DNA from: Mucilaginibacter sp.
GTDB taxonomy: Bacteria; Bacteroidota; Bacteroidia; Sphingobacteriales; Sphingobacteriaceae
Direction of reading: 5' to 3'
NCBI GenBank assembly: GCA_028288305.1
Contig: JAQBOA010000008.1
Span: 1-64,000 of the forward strand
Length of the DNA stretch: 64,000 nucleotides
Shown here piece by piece: positions 9,826 through 19,007 of this stretch. Within the stretch, counting starts at the first letter, position 1. Each line of letters begins with the position of its first letter. The notes under the pieces were generated by a model that made no database searches, was not told where the DNA came from, and saw only the letters and a list, made by a program, of their open reading frames with translations. A program made the position numbers and the translations under genes.

Positions 9826-10620
9826 ATGAATACTTCGATCATAGCGGCAAAAAAGTGCCGGAGCGCTTTATCAGTCCTTGGCATCGTATTTATCTCTATC
9901 CAAAGTTTTGCTCAACAGCAGGCGGATTGGAAACTTGAAAAAATGCCGGTTAGCCTGGAGACCGACTTCGCGCTGAGCGCCCTTCCACCACAACTGCGGC
10001 ATAACGCTACCGTTTATTTGTTAGATCCTAAAAAGGGCTACTATATAGCTCACAAGGGATCCAATGGGTTCATCTGTTTCGTTACCCGGACAGAGTGGGA
10101 ATGGGGTGAGTTTAGAAAAGACGATGCTGCTGCCCTCGGATACGATGCTGAAGGGGCAAGGACAATTTTTCCTGTTTCTATGGATGTTGCGGCAATGAGG
10201 GCTTCCGGAAAATACACACCCTTACAGATAAAAAACATAGTAATTGACAGGATCAGGAAAGGAATATACAAAGCCCCGGCGAGGACAGGCATTTCATACA
10301 TGCTGGCCCCGGTAATGCGTACATACCCCGGAAAGCCTGACCATCATGACGTTATGACCATGAACATGCCACATTATATGTTTTATGCTCCATATTTAAC
10401 CAATACGGATATAGGAAATATACCCGATGGCCAGGCTGATGGGCCGGTTGTAATTAATCCCGGAGCTACGTGGCTTGGGGAAAGAAAGAGCCCATACGGG
10501 TTTATAATTTTACCTGCAGGAGCGACCGAAAAGGCGAAAATAATGAGCGACAATAAGAGCCTGCTGAAACGGCTTGCCGACTATAAACCCTATTTTAAAG
10601 TTGAACCCGGCAGCATGTAA
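9826..10620 (+). CDS. Secreted hypothetical protein
   Basis: 265-codon ORF with signal peptide (IVFISIQSFAQQ). No domain recognised. Confidence 0.75.
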   Translation: MNTSIIAAKKCRSALSVLGIVFISIQSFAQQQADWKLEKMPVSLETDFALSALPPQLRHNATVYLLDPKKGYYIAHKGSNGFICFVTRTEWEWGEFRKDDAAALGYDAEGARTIFPVSMDVAAMRASGKYTPLQIKNIVIDRIRKGIYKAPARTGISYMLAPVMRTYPGKPDHHDVMTMNMPHYMFYAPYLTNTDIGNIPDGQADGPVVINPGATWLGERKSPYGFIILPAGATEKAKIMSDNKSLLKRLADYKPYFKVEPGSM

Positions 10621-10740
10621 CATTGCTGGATTATTGTTGCCGGTTTTCTTTTTAACCTATCTTTTTAGCAGCGCCGCAATTACAAAAGCAATACCGCTAT
10701 AGGCAAGCGCTAAAAATGCGCTGGTAATTTCACCCGCTCG

Positions 10741-10920
10741 ATCTAGCGCGGGTCTGTCGCACAGGCTTACAGCGCAAAGGCGACTCGTGCTCCGCTGATA
10801 GGTAATGAATTATTATACCAATACCGACAATAAAAACGGGAGTACCGGAAATCGCGGTTAGGCACAGGATAGGGCGCTAGTAGCCTTTGCGCTGTAAGCA
10901 TTGCCCGACATACTAGAGCC
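10741..10920. repeat. Degenerate long inverted repeat (MITE-like)
   Basis: Perfect 17-bp core GCTTACAGCGCAAAGGC (10765-10781) / GCCTTTGCGCTGTAAGC (10883-10899), with weaker complementarity extending outward. Confidence 0.65.
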
Positions 10921-10970
10921 TTTGGGAATATGAACGATTACCTCAAAATTTAATTACCGATAATTTTTCC

Positions 10971-11747
10971 TCAACTTAACGTAACGCCCAACTCCAGTGC
11001 CTTTTTATATTTTTTCTTGTTGAAGGTATAAAGAAAGGGCGCCCTGTGCGGCCCGATGTTTCGTTTCTCGTTAAGTTTGGTGATCAATCCAAGAAATGCC
11101 ATTTTCTTTGGGAAATTTCTTATGTCCAGTTTTTTACCAAGAATGGTTTCATACAGGGCGTGTATTTCTGTAAGCGTAAACTTCTCAGGTAACAGATTTT
11201 GGGCGATCGGCTGATAATATAATTGCGAGCGCAAAGTTTGCAACGCATTTTTCACCATTTGGTTATGATCGAACAATAATGAAGGAATTTTATCGATATT
11301 GTACCAGTCACATGAACGGGCCATGAATCCGGGCTGCGGTTTCGACAGTGAAAAATCTGTTATAGCGTAATAACCGATGGAGATCGTCTGATCTATCAAC
11401 CAGCTTGATTTTAGTTTTTTAAATACGGGAACCTTCGTCAACTTGTCCAAATCAATTTCATTGAATTTTACACGGTCGGGACCGCCGAATGTTTTGTATT
11501 GCTGCAGATATAAACCCTTTATAGACGTTCTTTCCTCAACAATCCTGCTGGCGGCTTCATCCATAGTGTCGGTTCGTTTAATATATCCTCCGGGCAGGCA
11601 AAGCCCGTTAAGGCCTTCTAACTCCGAGAGTAAAATTTTAAGCCGGTGGTCATGATAGCCGAATATGACACAGTCTATACATACATGCGGAATATATGTT
11701 TTATATCCGTTTTCAATAAAATCTTCAAACTCTTTCAATGCATTCAT
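10971..11747 (-). CDS. NrtR-like Nudix-domain transcriptional regulator
   Basis: N-terminal Nudix-like domain (LCLPGGYIKRTDTMDEAASRIVEERTSI) and C-terminal winged-helix-like region (FTLTEIHALYETILGKKLDIRNFPKKM). Confidence 0.88.
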   Translation of the reverse strand: MNALKEFEDFIENGYKTYIPHVCIDCVIFGYHDHRLKILLSELEGLNGLCLPGGYIKRTDTMDEAASRIVEERTSIKGLYLQQYKTFGGPDRVKFNEIDLDKLTKVPVFKKLKSSWLIDQTISIGYYAITDFSLSKPQPGFMARSCDWYNIDKIPSLLFDHNQMVKNALQTLRSQLYYQPIAQNLLPEKFTLTEIHALYETILGKKLDIRNFPKKMAFLGLITKLNEKRNIGPHRAPFLYTFNKKKYKKALELGVTLS

Positions 11748-11766
11748 AAGGTTACAAAAATAACCT

Positions 11767-11850
11767 AAAAATTTCTATTTGGTAAATTTTGTCAAATAGA
11801 AATTTTTTATCTACATTCGCTAAATGGTAAAATTTACCAAATAGAAATTT
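11767..11850. promoter_or_regulatory. Tandem palindromic operators in the divergent intergenic region of the NrtR-like regulator
   Basis: AAAAATTTCTATTTG (11767-11781) / CAAATAGAAATTTTT (11793-11807); GGTAAAATTTACC; a further half-site CAAATAGAAATTT (11838-11850). Confidence 0.75.
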
Positions 11851-11883
11851 CTTTTAAATATTATAAACACAAATCGTACTAGT

Positions 11884-12842
11884 ATGAGCAAATCTATTCA
11901 ATTCCCGATTTCTTTGCCGTTTTTTAAACCAGCCGGCATGATGTTTTTCTGCTTGTTTTTCTCTGCATCTGTATTCTCGCAAAGTAAACACGACACGACG
12001 AGCTATATACAGACGGTTGATATCAAAACAGGAAAAATTGATACAGTATTAGTTGCTAAGGGAGATTTCGAAGCCCCCAACTGGCATCCTGACAATTACC
12101 TTGTCGTCAACTTTAGAGGCAAAATCTACAAGCTAGATCTGGCTACCAAAGCGTTAACTGAAATTAACACCGGGTCAATTAATCAAATCATGGACGACCA
12201 CGGACTTTCACCGGATGGCAAATGGATAGCAATAACCAGTTTTGATATGAACAACCCTTCACAAAAAGTTTATAAATTTTCTGTCTCTATTGTACCCGCC
12301 GCAGGCGGGCAACCGCGGAAAATAGTTACCTCCCAGGATCTTTCTTTTTGGCATGGATGGAGCCCTGATGGCAAAACAATAGCATATTGCGGAGGGACTT
12401 TAGCAACCTGGATGTTTACACAATACCGGTGGAAGGGGGCACGCCGAAAAGACTGACTGATGCCCCAGGGTTAGACGACGGGCCTGATTACTCTCCTGAT
12501 GGCAAGTATATATATTTCCATTCATACCGTAGCGGCCGTATGCAAATTTGGCGAATGCACACCGACGGCTCGCAACAAGAGCAAATGACCTCTGATGAAA
12601 ATGCCAATTGGTTTCCCCACCCGTCACCAAATAATAAATGGATTGCTTACATAGCTTATACTACCGATGAAAAACAAAATCACCCGTTTGGTAAAAATGT
12701 CAAACTCCGTTTGATGGATCCCAAAACAAAAGCTGTTAAAGATATAACGCCTGTGTTTTATGGCGGGGCCGGCACCATCAACACGCCGTCGTGGAGCCCT
12801 GACAGTAAAAAGATTGCTTTTGTAAGCTATTCGGTCAAATAG
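11884..12842 (+). pseudogene. TolB-like PD40 beta-propeller protein, frameshifted
   Basis: ORFs 11884-12456 and 12387-12842 are the two halves of one WD40/TolB-like protein in different frames ([12 protein letters not shown] | [19 protein letters not shown]). Break near 12390. Confidence 0.8.
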
Positions 12843-12893
12843 TCCGAATACTGCAGAAAGGTCCTTGTTTAAATTCAAATTAATTTAATCAGT

Positions 12894-13985
12894 ATGATAA
12901 CCAGACGAAAATTTATCGGAACTACAGCGCTCGCAGCAGGTGCTTTTGCTGTTTTGCCTTCGGGTCTTAAAAGCAAAGACTCAGGTTTTAACCGATTGGA
13001 AGGCGGTGCAAAAAAGAACCCCAATTCGAAATTCGGAGGAGTCCAGATAGGAACTATAACTTATAGCTGGCGCGATCTGCCCTGCAGCGCGGCAGACATA
13101 ATAAAGTACTGCCAGGATTCCGGCGTGAGTTCTGTTGAGCTCATGGGTGATGTTATTGAAACTTATGCCGGGCTGCCGCCTGGCCTGGACGACTTGCCCA
13201 ATCCATTATCGCCGGAAGCCCAGGCACGCCTGGATGGCCTAACAAAACAGTATAAAATGACAGCAGACCAGTTCAGGAAGATGCTGAAACCTACTCCTTC
13301 TACGTGGAAAATGTTTGTAGATGGTATCGTCGGGTCAACAGAGGAACAGAAAAAGTGGCGGCAAACTGTGCCGATGACCAAATTTGAAGAACTAAGAAAA
13401 ATGTTCAATGATGAAGGTGTAGAAATACATATTGCCAAGCTTTCACCTGCTACCTGGTCTGATGGAGAAATCGATTATGCATTTAAAGTCGCTAAAGTAT
13501 TGGGCGCAAAAGGGATTACCGACGAAGGTAGTATTGAAGCCGCGAAACGACTGGGCCCGTTTGCTGAAAAGCACGGGATGTTTGCGATTTTCCATAACCA
13601 TAATCAATATGCTGATAAAAATTTCAGTGCAGATCCAATACTTGCCGCATCGCCTGCCAATATGTTAAACCTTGATTGTGGTCACTACTTTGGCTCGACA
13701 GGATTGAATCCTGTCGATTTTATAAAAAAATACCATAGTCGCATAGTCAGCCTTCACCTGAAGGATAAAACAGGCCCGAACACAAATCCGCCAAATACCA
13801 ACCAGGTATGGGGGCAGGGGCAGGTACCTTTTGAGGAGATTCTGCTTCTTCTTAAAGAACATGCACATGACAAAGACTGGCCCAAATATGGCGACATAGA
13901 ACTGGAGTACCCGGTTGCTGCATGGTCTAACCCGGTGAAAGAGGTAAAAACATGTGTTGCTTACGCAAGACAAATACTAATTTGA
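12894..13985 (+). CDS. Sugar phosphate isomerase/epimerase (xylose isomerase-like TIM barrel), Tat-type signal
   Basis: MITRRKFIGTTALAAGAFAVLP signal; AIFHNHNQY, LNLDCGHY, IVSLHLKDK motifs. Confidence 0.92.
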   Translation: MITRRKFIGTTALAAGAFAVLPSGLKSKDSGFNRLEGGAKKNPNSKFGGVQIGTITYSWRDLPCSAADIIKYCQDSGVSSVELMGDVIETYAGLPPGLDDLPNPLSPEAQARLDGLTKQYKMTADQFRKMLKPTPSTWKMFVDGIVGSTEEQKKWRQTVPMTKFEELRKMFNDEGVEIHIAKLSPATWSDGEIDYAFKVAKVLGAKGITDEGSIEAAKRLGPFAEKHGMFAIFHNHNQYADKNFSADPILAASPANMLNLDCGHYFGSTGLNPVDFIKKYHSRIVSLHLKDKTGPNTNPPNTNQVWGQGQVPFEEILLLLKEHAHDKDWPKYGDIELEYPVAAWSNPVKEVKTCVAYARQILI

Positions 13986-14189
13986 AGTAACCCCTCCCGG
14001 TCGAGCGCGTTGCTTGGCCGAAATAAAGAAACCCTGCGGAGATTCTGCGTTGATATACAACTAATCCTCATGATTTATTTTATCTTTGATTTTAAGCGGC
14101 TTTATGTTAGCCTGTTTAGGGCAGTCCTTGTGGCTGCTCTAACTTTTTATAACGCTTCTACCAATTCTGGTTTTGTCTCTTCAAAGCGG

Positions 14190-14216
14190 CGTTCATTTGT
14201 ATGTACAAAATGAACG
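14190..14216. repeat. Hairpin CGTTCATTT ... AAATGAACG
   Basis: 9-bp inverted arms. A related copy lies at 15880-15910. Confidence 0.65.
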
Positions 14217-14286
14217 CAAATGAACACCGGAGCGCATGAGTCTCATACGGCTATAGGTTTACACTTTTGGAATAATTTTATTCCAG

Positions 14287-14652
14287 ATGAAAGAAAAGAT
14301 GTTGGAGCAATTTACCTTCTCCGAGGAATTCAAAGAAAAGCTTGTTTTATTGGTTATGTATCGTAATCAGTCTGCCAAAGAGGTAGCCAAAAGCTATCAT
14401 TTGCCGAATGTTCATATTTTATTGAACTGGATTAACCTTTATAAGAAGAAATTAGAAAAAGGAGCTATAACTTTAGCTGTAATGGATCCCAGGAAGAAAA
14501 AAGATCCCGCAGCGCTTAAACAGCGGATCAAACAATTAGAAAAAGCATTGGAAAAAGCCAATGTACTGATCTATGGATTGAATTCTATGATTGATTATGC
14601 TGAGAAGGAGCTCAAAGTACCAGTGCGAAAAAAGCGTGGTACCAAACCGTGA
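14287..14652 (+). CDS. IS3-like transposase OrfA (HTH plus coiled coil)
   Basis: FSEEFKEKLVLLVMYRNQSAKEVAKSYHLPNVHILLNWINLYKKKLE. Confidence 0.85.
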   Translation: MKEKMLEQFTFSEEFKEKLVLLVMYRNQSAKEVAKSYHLPNVHILLNWINLYKKKLEKGAITLAVMDPRKKKDPAALKQRIKQLEKALEKANVLIYGLNSMIDYAEKELKVPVRKKRGTKP

Positions 14653-15576
14653 TGCTGATCAGAGAAAAGCATATTACAAGGATGGGTGTAGGGCCGCTTT
14701 GTAAGCTGTTTGGTAAATCCCGACAAGCATTTTATCAAAAAGAATGGCATCTGAGTGATGCAGAGCAAATGGAATTGATAGTACTGGAACTAGTCGCACA
14801 AGTTAGACGTGAGTTACCTGGCCTTGGCCTTCACAAGCTTTATAAATGTATTTATCAACCTCTCAGAACCAACCACATTAATATGGGAAGAGATAAGTTG
14901 AATACTTTATTAAGAAATCATGGGTTATTGATTTCCAGAAAGTTGCGCGGGACCTCGCACTACTCAATCCAATCATATGTTTTGGAAATACCCTGATCTG
15001 GCAAAAAGCCTGGAAATAAATCGATCAGAACAACTCTGGGTCTCAGATATAACTTATATCTGCATATCGTACGACTTTAACTATCTGAGTTTAATTACTG
15101 ATGCCTATTCCAGGAAGATCATGGGTTATTGTTTACATCCATATCTGACCAATGAAGGCACTATCAGCGCTTTGAATATGGCTATAAAAAATCGTACAAC
15201 TATATTGCCCTTAATGCATCACTCTGATCGAGGAGTACAGTATTGCAGTTATGATTATATTAAGTTACTCAACCGAGAAAAGATAGCTATAAGTATGACC
15301 CAACATGGTGAAGCATATGAAAATCCAGTTGCTGAAAGAGTAAACGGTATTCTAAAAACCGAGTTTAAACTTAGCCGCATATTCAAATCAAGATCAGAAG
15401 CTTTGTTAGCTGTTAAGATAGCTATAGAAGCTTATAATAATGTCAGACCACATATGAGCTGCAGCAATTTAACACCGGTTGTAGCTCATCAAACCAGCGA
15501 ACCATTGATAAAATATTGGAAGAATAGAAGAAAAAAAAGAACAAATCCTATTCCAGTATTAAATCAACTGGAATAG
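14649..15576 (+). pseudogene. IS3-like transposase OrfB (HTH_21 plus rve integrase core), frameshifted
   Basis: ORF 14649-14996 (HTH part) and ORF 14977-15576 (WVSDITYI..., HSDRGVQYCSYDY, ENPVAERVNGILKTEF: DDE core) are in different frames. The 14977 frame reads upstream as RTTQSNHMFWKYPDLAKSL. Confidence 0.82.
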
Positions 15577-15639
15577 GAGATTTGTTATCAATTAAATGAA
15601 TACTTTAGTGTCTATAAATAATGTTTTTAACCTCACCAA

Positions 15640-15695
15640 AACTGTCAACTAAAATCCGGACAAGACCAACTGTCAACTAAAATCCGGACAAGACC
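15640..15695. repeat. 28-bp tandem direct duplication at the IS right end
   Basis: AACTGTCAACTAAAATCCGGACAAGACC at 15640-15667 and again at 15668-15695, identical. Confidence 0.9.
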
Positions 15696-15959
15696 ATGTG
15701 TAAACCTATTTCAGGACTAAACGGACATACACCAAGCCGCAAATTCACATAAATTACTGTCGATTGTCAGCATTTTATTTGCAAAAAATTGCATTTTTTT
15801 GCAAATACTTGAACTATTTGATTTACAATAGTTTATGGGCAAGTAAATTTCAAATAGCTGATTATCAGCCATTAACTCGCGTTCATTTAAGTGTTAATTT
15901 CAAATGAACGTGAACACGCTCACATAGCTGCTAACCCCTGATGAAGCTCAACAAAACAG

Positions 15960-16409
15960 TTATACGGTACTAGGCCGAAATACGCCTTCCCCTGTAGTAA
16001 AATAGGAAAATAAACTGGTGTTGATCCAGTGGGTCCAGCCAGGTGCACAGTCTTTATAGCACTCAACGTTTGGTGTAAGGCCTTCATGCGTAAAATTCAG
16101 ATCTGTTACGCCATTATTCTCAGTGACATCAAAAATTAATTTGGTATTAGCCCATTCCTTTTTATCCGAATACCAGGGCATGTTACAATCTGTAATTAAC
16201 CAAACCACTCTTTTACCGGGAATTAATTCTTCTACAATAAAGTTAAAGAAAGAATCGCCTCCCATCTTTACTATAAATTGATCATTTTGTTTTTCGGCAC
16301 TTCCGCTAAAAGTTATTCCCCACCACCCGGGTACATTGCTGATCTTTTTGACTGCTTCGCCCGCGCTAATTTTTGCAGAGATACTACTGGTAAAATCGTT
16401 CTTTTCCAT
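15960..16409 (-). CDS. SRPBCC (AHSA1-like) domain protein, paralog 1
   Basis: LNFTHEGLTPNVECYKDCAPGWTHWI; similar to the two neighbouring ORFs. Confidence 0.85.
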   Translation of the reverse strand: MEKNDFTSSISAKISAGEAVKKISNVPGWWGITFSGSAEKQNDQFIVKMGGDSFFNFIVEELIPGKRVVWLITDCNMPWYSDKKEWANTKLIFDVTENNGVTDLNFTHEGLTPNVECYKDCAPGWTHWINTSLFSYFTTGEGVFRPSTV

Positions 16410-16497
16410 TTTGATTTAATTTAATGATTAATGGTATTTAATTTAATAATTAATTGTGCATAGTTTAAATTTCCGGTCTGGGTTATCGATTTAATTG

Positions 16498-16950
16498 TCA
16501 TGAAATGTATATTGACTTACCGTGAGTGATAAAGTTGAACAGCCAATCCTTAATAACAATGTCCCAACCCTCATGAGCGCATCTTTCATAACATTCTTTT
16601 TCAGGAACAAGACCTTCATGAGTAAAGCGAAGTAGGGTTTTATCTCCTTCAACGGCTATTTCAAAAATCATTTTTGTATTTGTCCATTCATGCTTGTCTT
16701 TTTCCAGCCAACTCAGTTCGCTTTCAGTAACAAGCCAAACAATTTTTTTATCTGGAATAACTTCAACTAATTTCTGTTTTGAGTAATGTGCGCCCGAATG
16801 GTGAATAACAAATTCATCATTCAATTTTGTGCTGCTTCCTTCAAGGTCTTTGCCACCCCACCATTTTGCCACATCGTCCGTGATGGTTTTGAAAACATCC
16901 TGACTGGATTTTTCAAGCTCAATGGTTGCTGTGAAATCTTTCTTTTCCAT
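16498..16950 (-). CDS. SRPBCC (AHSA1-like) domain protein, paralog 2
   Basis: LVEVIPDKKIVWLVTESELSWLEKDKHEWTNTKMIFEI...LRFTHEGLVPEKECYE. Confidence 0.88.
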   Translation of the reverse strand: MEKKDFTATIELEKSSQDVFKTITDDVAKWWGGKDLEGSSTKLNDEFVIHHSGAHYSKQKLVEVIPDKKIVWLVTESELSWLEKDKHEWTNTKMIFEIAVEGDKTLLRFTHEGLVPEKECYERCAHEGWDIVIKDWLFNFITHGKSIYIS

Positions 16951-16990
16951 TTTTATTTTGCCTTAATATATATCGCCTTCCCTTCAAAGT

Positions 16991-17425
16991 TTACTTTGCT
17001 TTGCCATAAGTAATAAAGTTGTAAAATATCTCTTTAATGGTCATATCACATATCTGAACCAATCTGTCAGATTCATTCTCAAGAACAACACCATCATAAG
17101 TAAATTTGAGCAAGGTATTATCACCTTTGGGTGTTAATTCAAAAATAAACTTTGTGCCTGTCCAATCATAGTTGTCTGTTTTGCGTATGCTTTCGGTTGT
17201 AAGCCATACAACTTTTTTATTTGATACAAATTCAACCACTTTATTTTTTGAATAATGCGTATCTCCTGTTCTAAATACAAACTCCGTATTAAGTTTGATG
17301 CTTTCTCCTTCAAATTCTTCTGGCCACCATTTGGAAAGATTAATGACATGATTAAAAACATCATCCGGAGATTTTGCAACCTCAATTTCTACTGAATAAT
17401 TTGCTGCTTTGTAATTGTTTTTCAT
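16991..17425 (-). CDS. SRPBCC (AHSA1-like) domain protein, paralog 3
   Basis: VVEFVSNKKVVWLTTESIRKTDNYDWTGTKFIFELTPKGDNTLLKFTYDG. Confidence 0.88.
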   Translation of the reverse strand: MKNNYKAANYSVEIEVAKSPDDVFNHVINLSKWWPEEFEGESIKLNTEFVFRTGDTHYSKNKVVEFVSNKKVVWLTTESIRKTDNYDWTGTKFIFELTPKGDNTLLKFTYDGVVLENESDRLVQICDMTIKEIFYNFITYGKAK

Positions 17426-17898
17426 TTTTCTTTTAGTTTAACTGCTTCTTTTACCTTTGCCACATTCGGGCCTGCTCCGATCCCCTCATAAAAGGACATG
17501 TCTTCGTCGATTCCTACAAGCCGCAAAACTTGTCCGCCCGGGGCCTGGAAGTAGAGGTGGGGGTCTGGTATTTCAAGCTTCCTGACACCGAAATCGAGTA
17601 TTTTTCGCGTCATTTCTTCTACGTTATCCGACTTTATTTCCAGCCATATCGATCTTGCAGTTCGTAAGAACTCGCTCTCATCAGCAACATCCCCATAAAG
17701 AAACCCGATATAAAAGTTATCTCCCAAACGAAGGAAGTCCCGTTCAGGATCTGCTTTCGTGATTTGGCCACCGAGGACATCACAATAAAATTTACGAATA
17801 CTGTCCCGATCTTTCCGAGGAACTATAACCGATGAATGGTTTCCAAAAATTACCTTTGTCATGATTTGCTGATTAGTATTTGTACAACTTTTAGACAA
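17422..17898 (-). CDS. VOC family protein (glyoxalase/bleomycin-resistance fold)
   Basis: Metal-binding-like fold pattern IVPRKDRDSIRKFYCDVLGG...YFQAPGGQVLRLVG. 4-bp overlap with the next gene. Start is more likely MTKVIFG. Confidence 0.85.
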   Translation of the reverse strand: MSKSCTNTNQQIMTKVIFGNHSSVIVPRKDRDSIRKFYCDVLGGQITKADPERDFLRLGDNFYIGFLYGDVADESEFLRTARSIWLEIKSDNVEEMTRKILDFGVRKLEIPDPHLYFQAPGGQVLRLVGIDEDMSFYEGIGAGPNVAKVKEAVKLKEK

Positions 17899-17940
17899 AT
17901 ATCGGGCGATAGTAGCTTCAAGTATTGTACAAATCGGAAT

Positions 17941-18783
17941 TCAGCTCGTAAAATTCTTCGTGCTGAGTTCGTTCATGCTGTTTTGAAGGTCGGTTGGGGT
18001 CGAGCCGGTAAATCTTTTGAATGCTCTCAGAAAATGTGATTGGTCGTGGTAATGATGATAAATTTGTTCCTTTAGACTTTGAGAATTGGCGCCGGCTGAG
18101 AACGCCTGGTAAAATTGTTTGAACCGGATTATTTCGGAAAGGTTTTTGGGCCCTGTACCCAGGTGTTCCGAAAACTTGGTGTGAAGCCATCGCGAGCTAT
18201 AGCCGGTTTCCTTTTCGAGCTGTGCCACGCTGACCAAACCATTGGAGTACGATATACGATTGATGCAATAATCGTATATGGGGTCCGGGGTGGCCTTTTC
18301 CAACTGTTTGATCAGAAAATTCTGCAAGAGCTGCAATTTCAGATTTAAAGCGCTTGCCTCAGCAAGTTGCGATTGAAGTTCTTCTGCACGGTTGCCGATC
18401 AGGTCTGGCAGCTCCACTATTTGATTTTTGACCTCAGTGTACGATAAATGAAATAAACGATAGGCTCCGAGCGGGTTGAATTCGATGATTATTGTGCCGG
18501 TCTGCGCATCTTCCTGCGGATCAATAAGAACAGGCGAATCGATCAGGCCCGTTAAACTTAGTTTATTTTCACTTTGAATGAATATCTTGTCACCAACGCG
18601 CGCTTCAATTCCGTTACGGTAGGTCAGTGTTAATTTGAAATTTGCATTTGGGACAATCAGTTTTCTTTCCATAGCAGGAAGACGGCCGCTGCTTTCGAAC
18701 ACCCACATTTTCGCAACGTATGGGCTTAGTAAAGGATGTGGTATGACTGGATTGAATCGGAACGCTGTCATTTGCTTCTCCAC
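17941..18783 (-). CDS. AraC family transcriptional regulator
   Basis: C-terminal HTH (VAQLEKETGYSSRWLHTKFSEHLGTGPKNLSEIIRFKQFYQAF...YHHYHDQSHFLRAFKRFTGSTPTD). Confidence 0.93.
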   Translation of the reverse strand: MEKQMTAFRFNPVIPHPLLSPYVAKMWVFESSGRLPAMERKLIVPNANFKLTLTYRNGIEARVGDKIFIQSENKLSLTGLIDSPVLIDPQEDAQTGTIIIEFNPLGAYRLFHLSYTEVKNQIVELPDLIGNRAEELQSQLAEASALNLKLQLLQNFLIKQLEKATPDPIYDYCINRISYSNGLVSVAQLEKETGYSSRWLHTKFSEHLGTGPKNLSEIIRFKQFYQAFSAGANSQSLKEQIYHHYHDQSHFLRAFKRFTGSTPTDLQNSMNELSTKNFTS

Positions 18784-18850
18784 GCAAAGTATTAATGCTG
18801 CTTAAAGATAAGGCTAAGAAATGGTTTCCCAAATTTTTATTGCGGAACGT

Positions 18851-18953
18851 CAGGGCAAACGCATTAAAATAATTCCAATGTTTTTTCATAGCGATGGGTT
18901 TGAAACCCATCGCTATACGATAATAAAATAAAATTTTTATTGCGTTTGCCCTG
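18851..18953. repeat. Nested palindromic element
   Basis: Outer arms CAGGGCAAACGCA (18851-18863) / TGCGTTTGCCCTG (18941-18953). Inner 29-bp palindrome ATAGCGATGGGTTTgAAACCCATCGCTAT (18888-18916). Confidence 0.85.
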
Positions 18954-19007
18954 TGCGGAAAGCAGGAACCTTCTTTCTATGAAAATATCCCATTTCAATT
19001 GCAACCA

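Larger units (their letters stand above)
14253..15709 (+). mobile_element. IS3-like insertion sequence, probably defective
   Basis: 12-bp inverted ends ATAGGTTTACAC (14253-14264) / GTGTAAACCTAT (15698-15709) enclose orfA and a broken orfB. Boundaries are tentative. Confidence 0.7.

Noticed and set aside
14010-14213. 67-aa ORF before the IS
   Set aside because: Ends at the palindromic hairpin region; composition is not convincing as coding.
15640-15695. Tandem 28-bp repeats considered as a CRISPR remnant
   Set aside because: Only two directly abutting copies, no spacers, no cas genes, and located inside an IS end.
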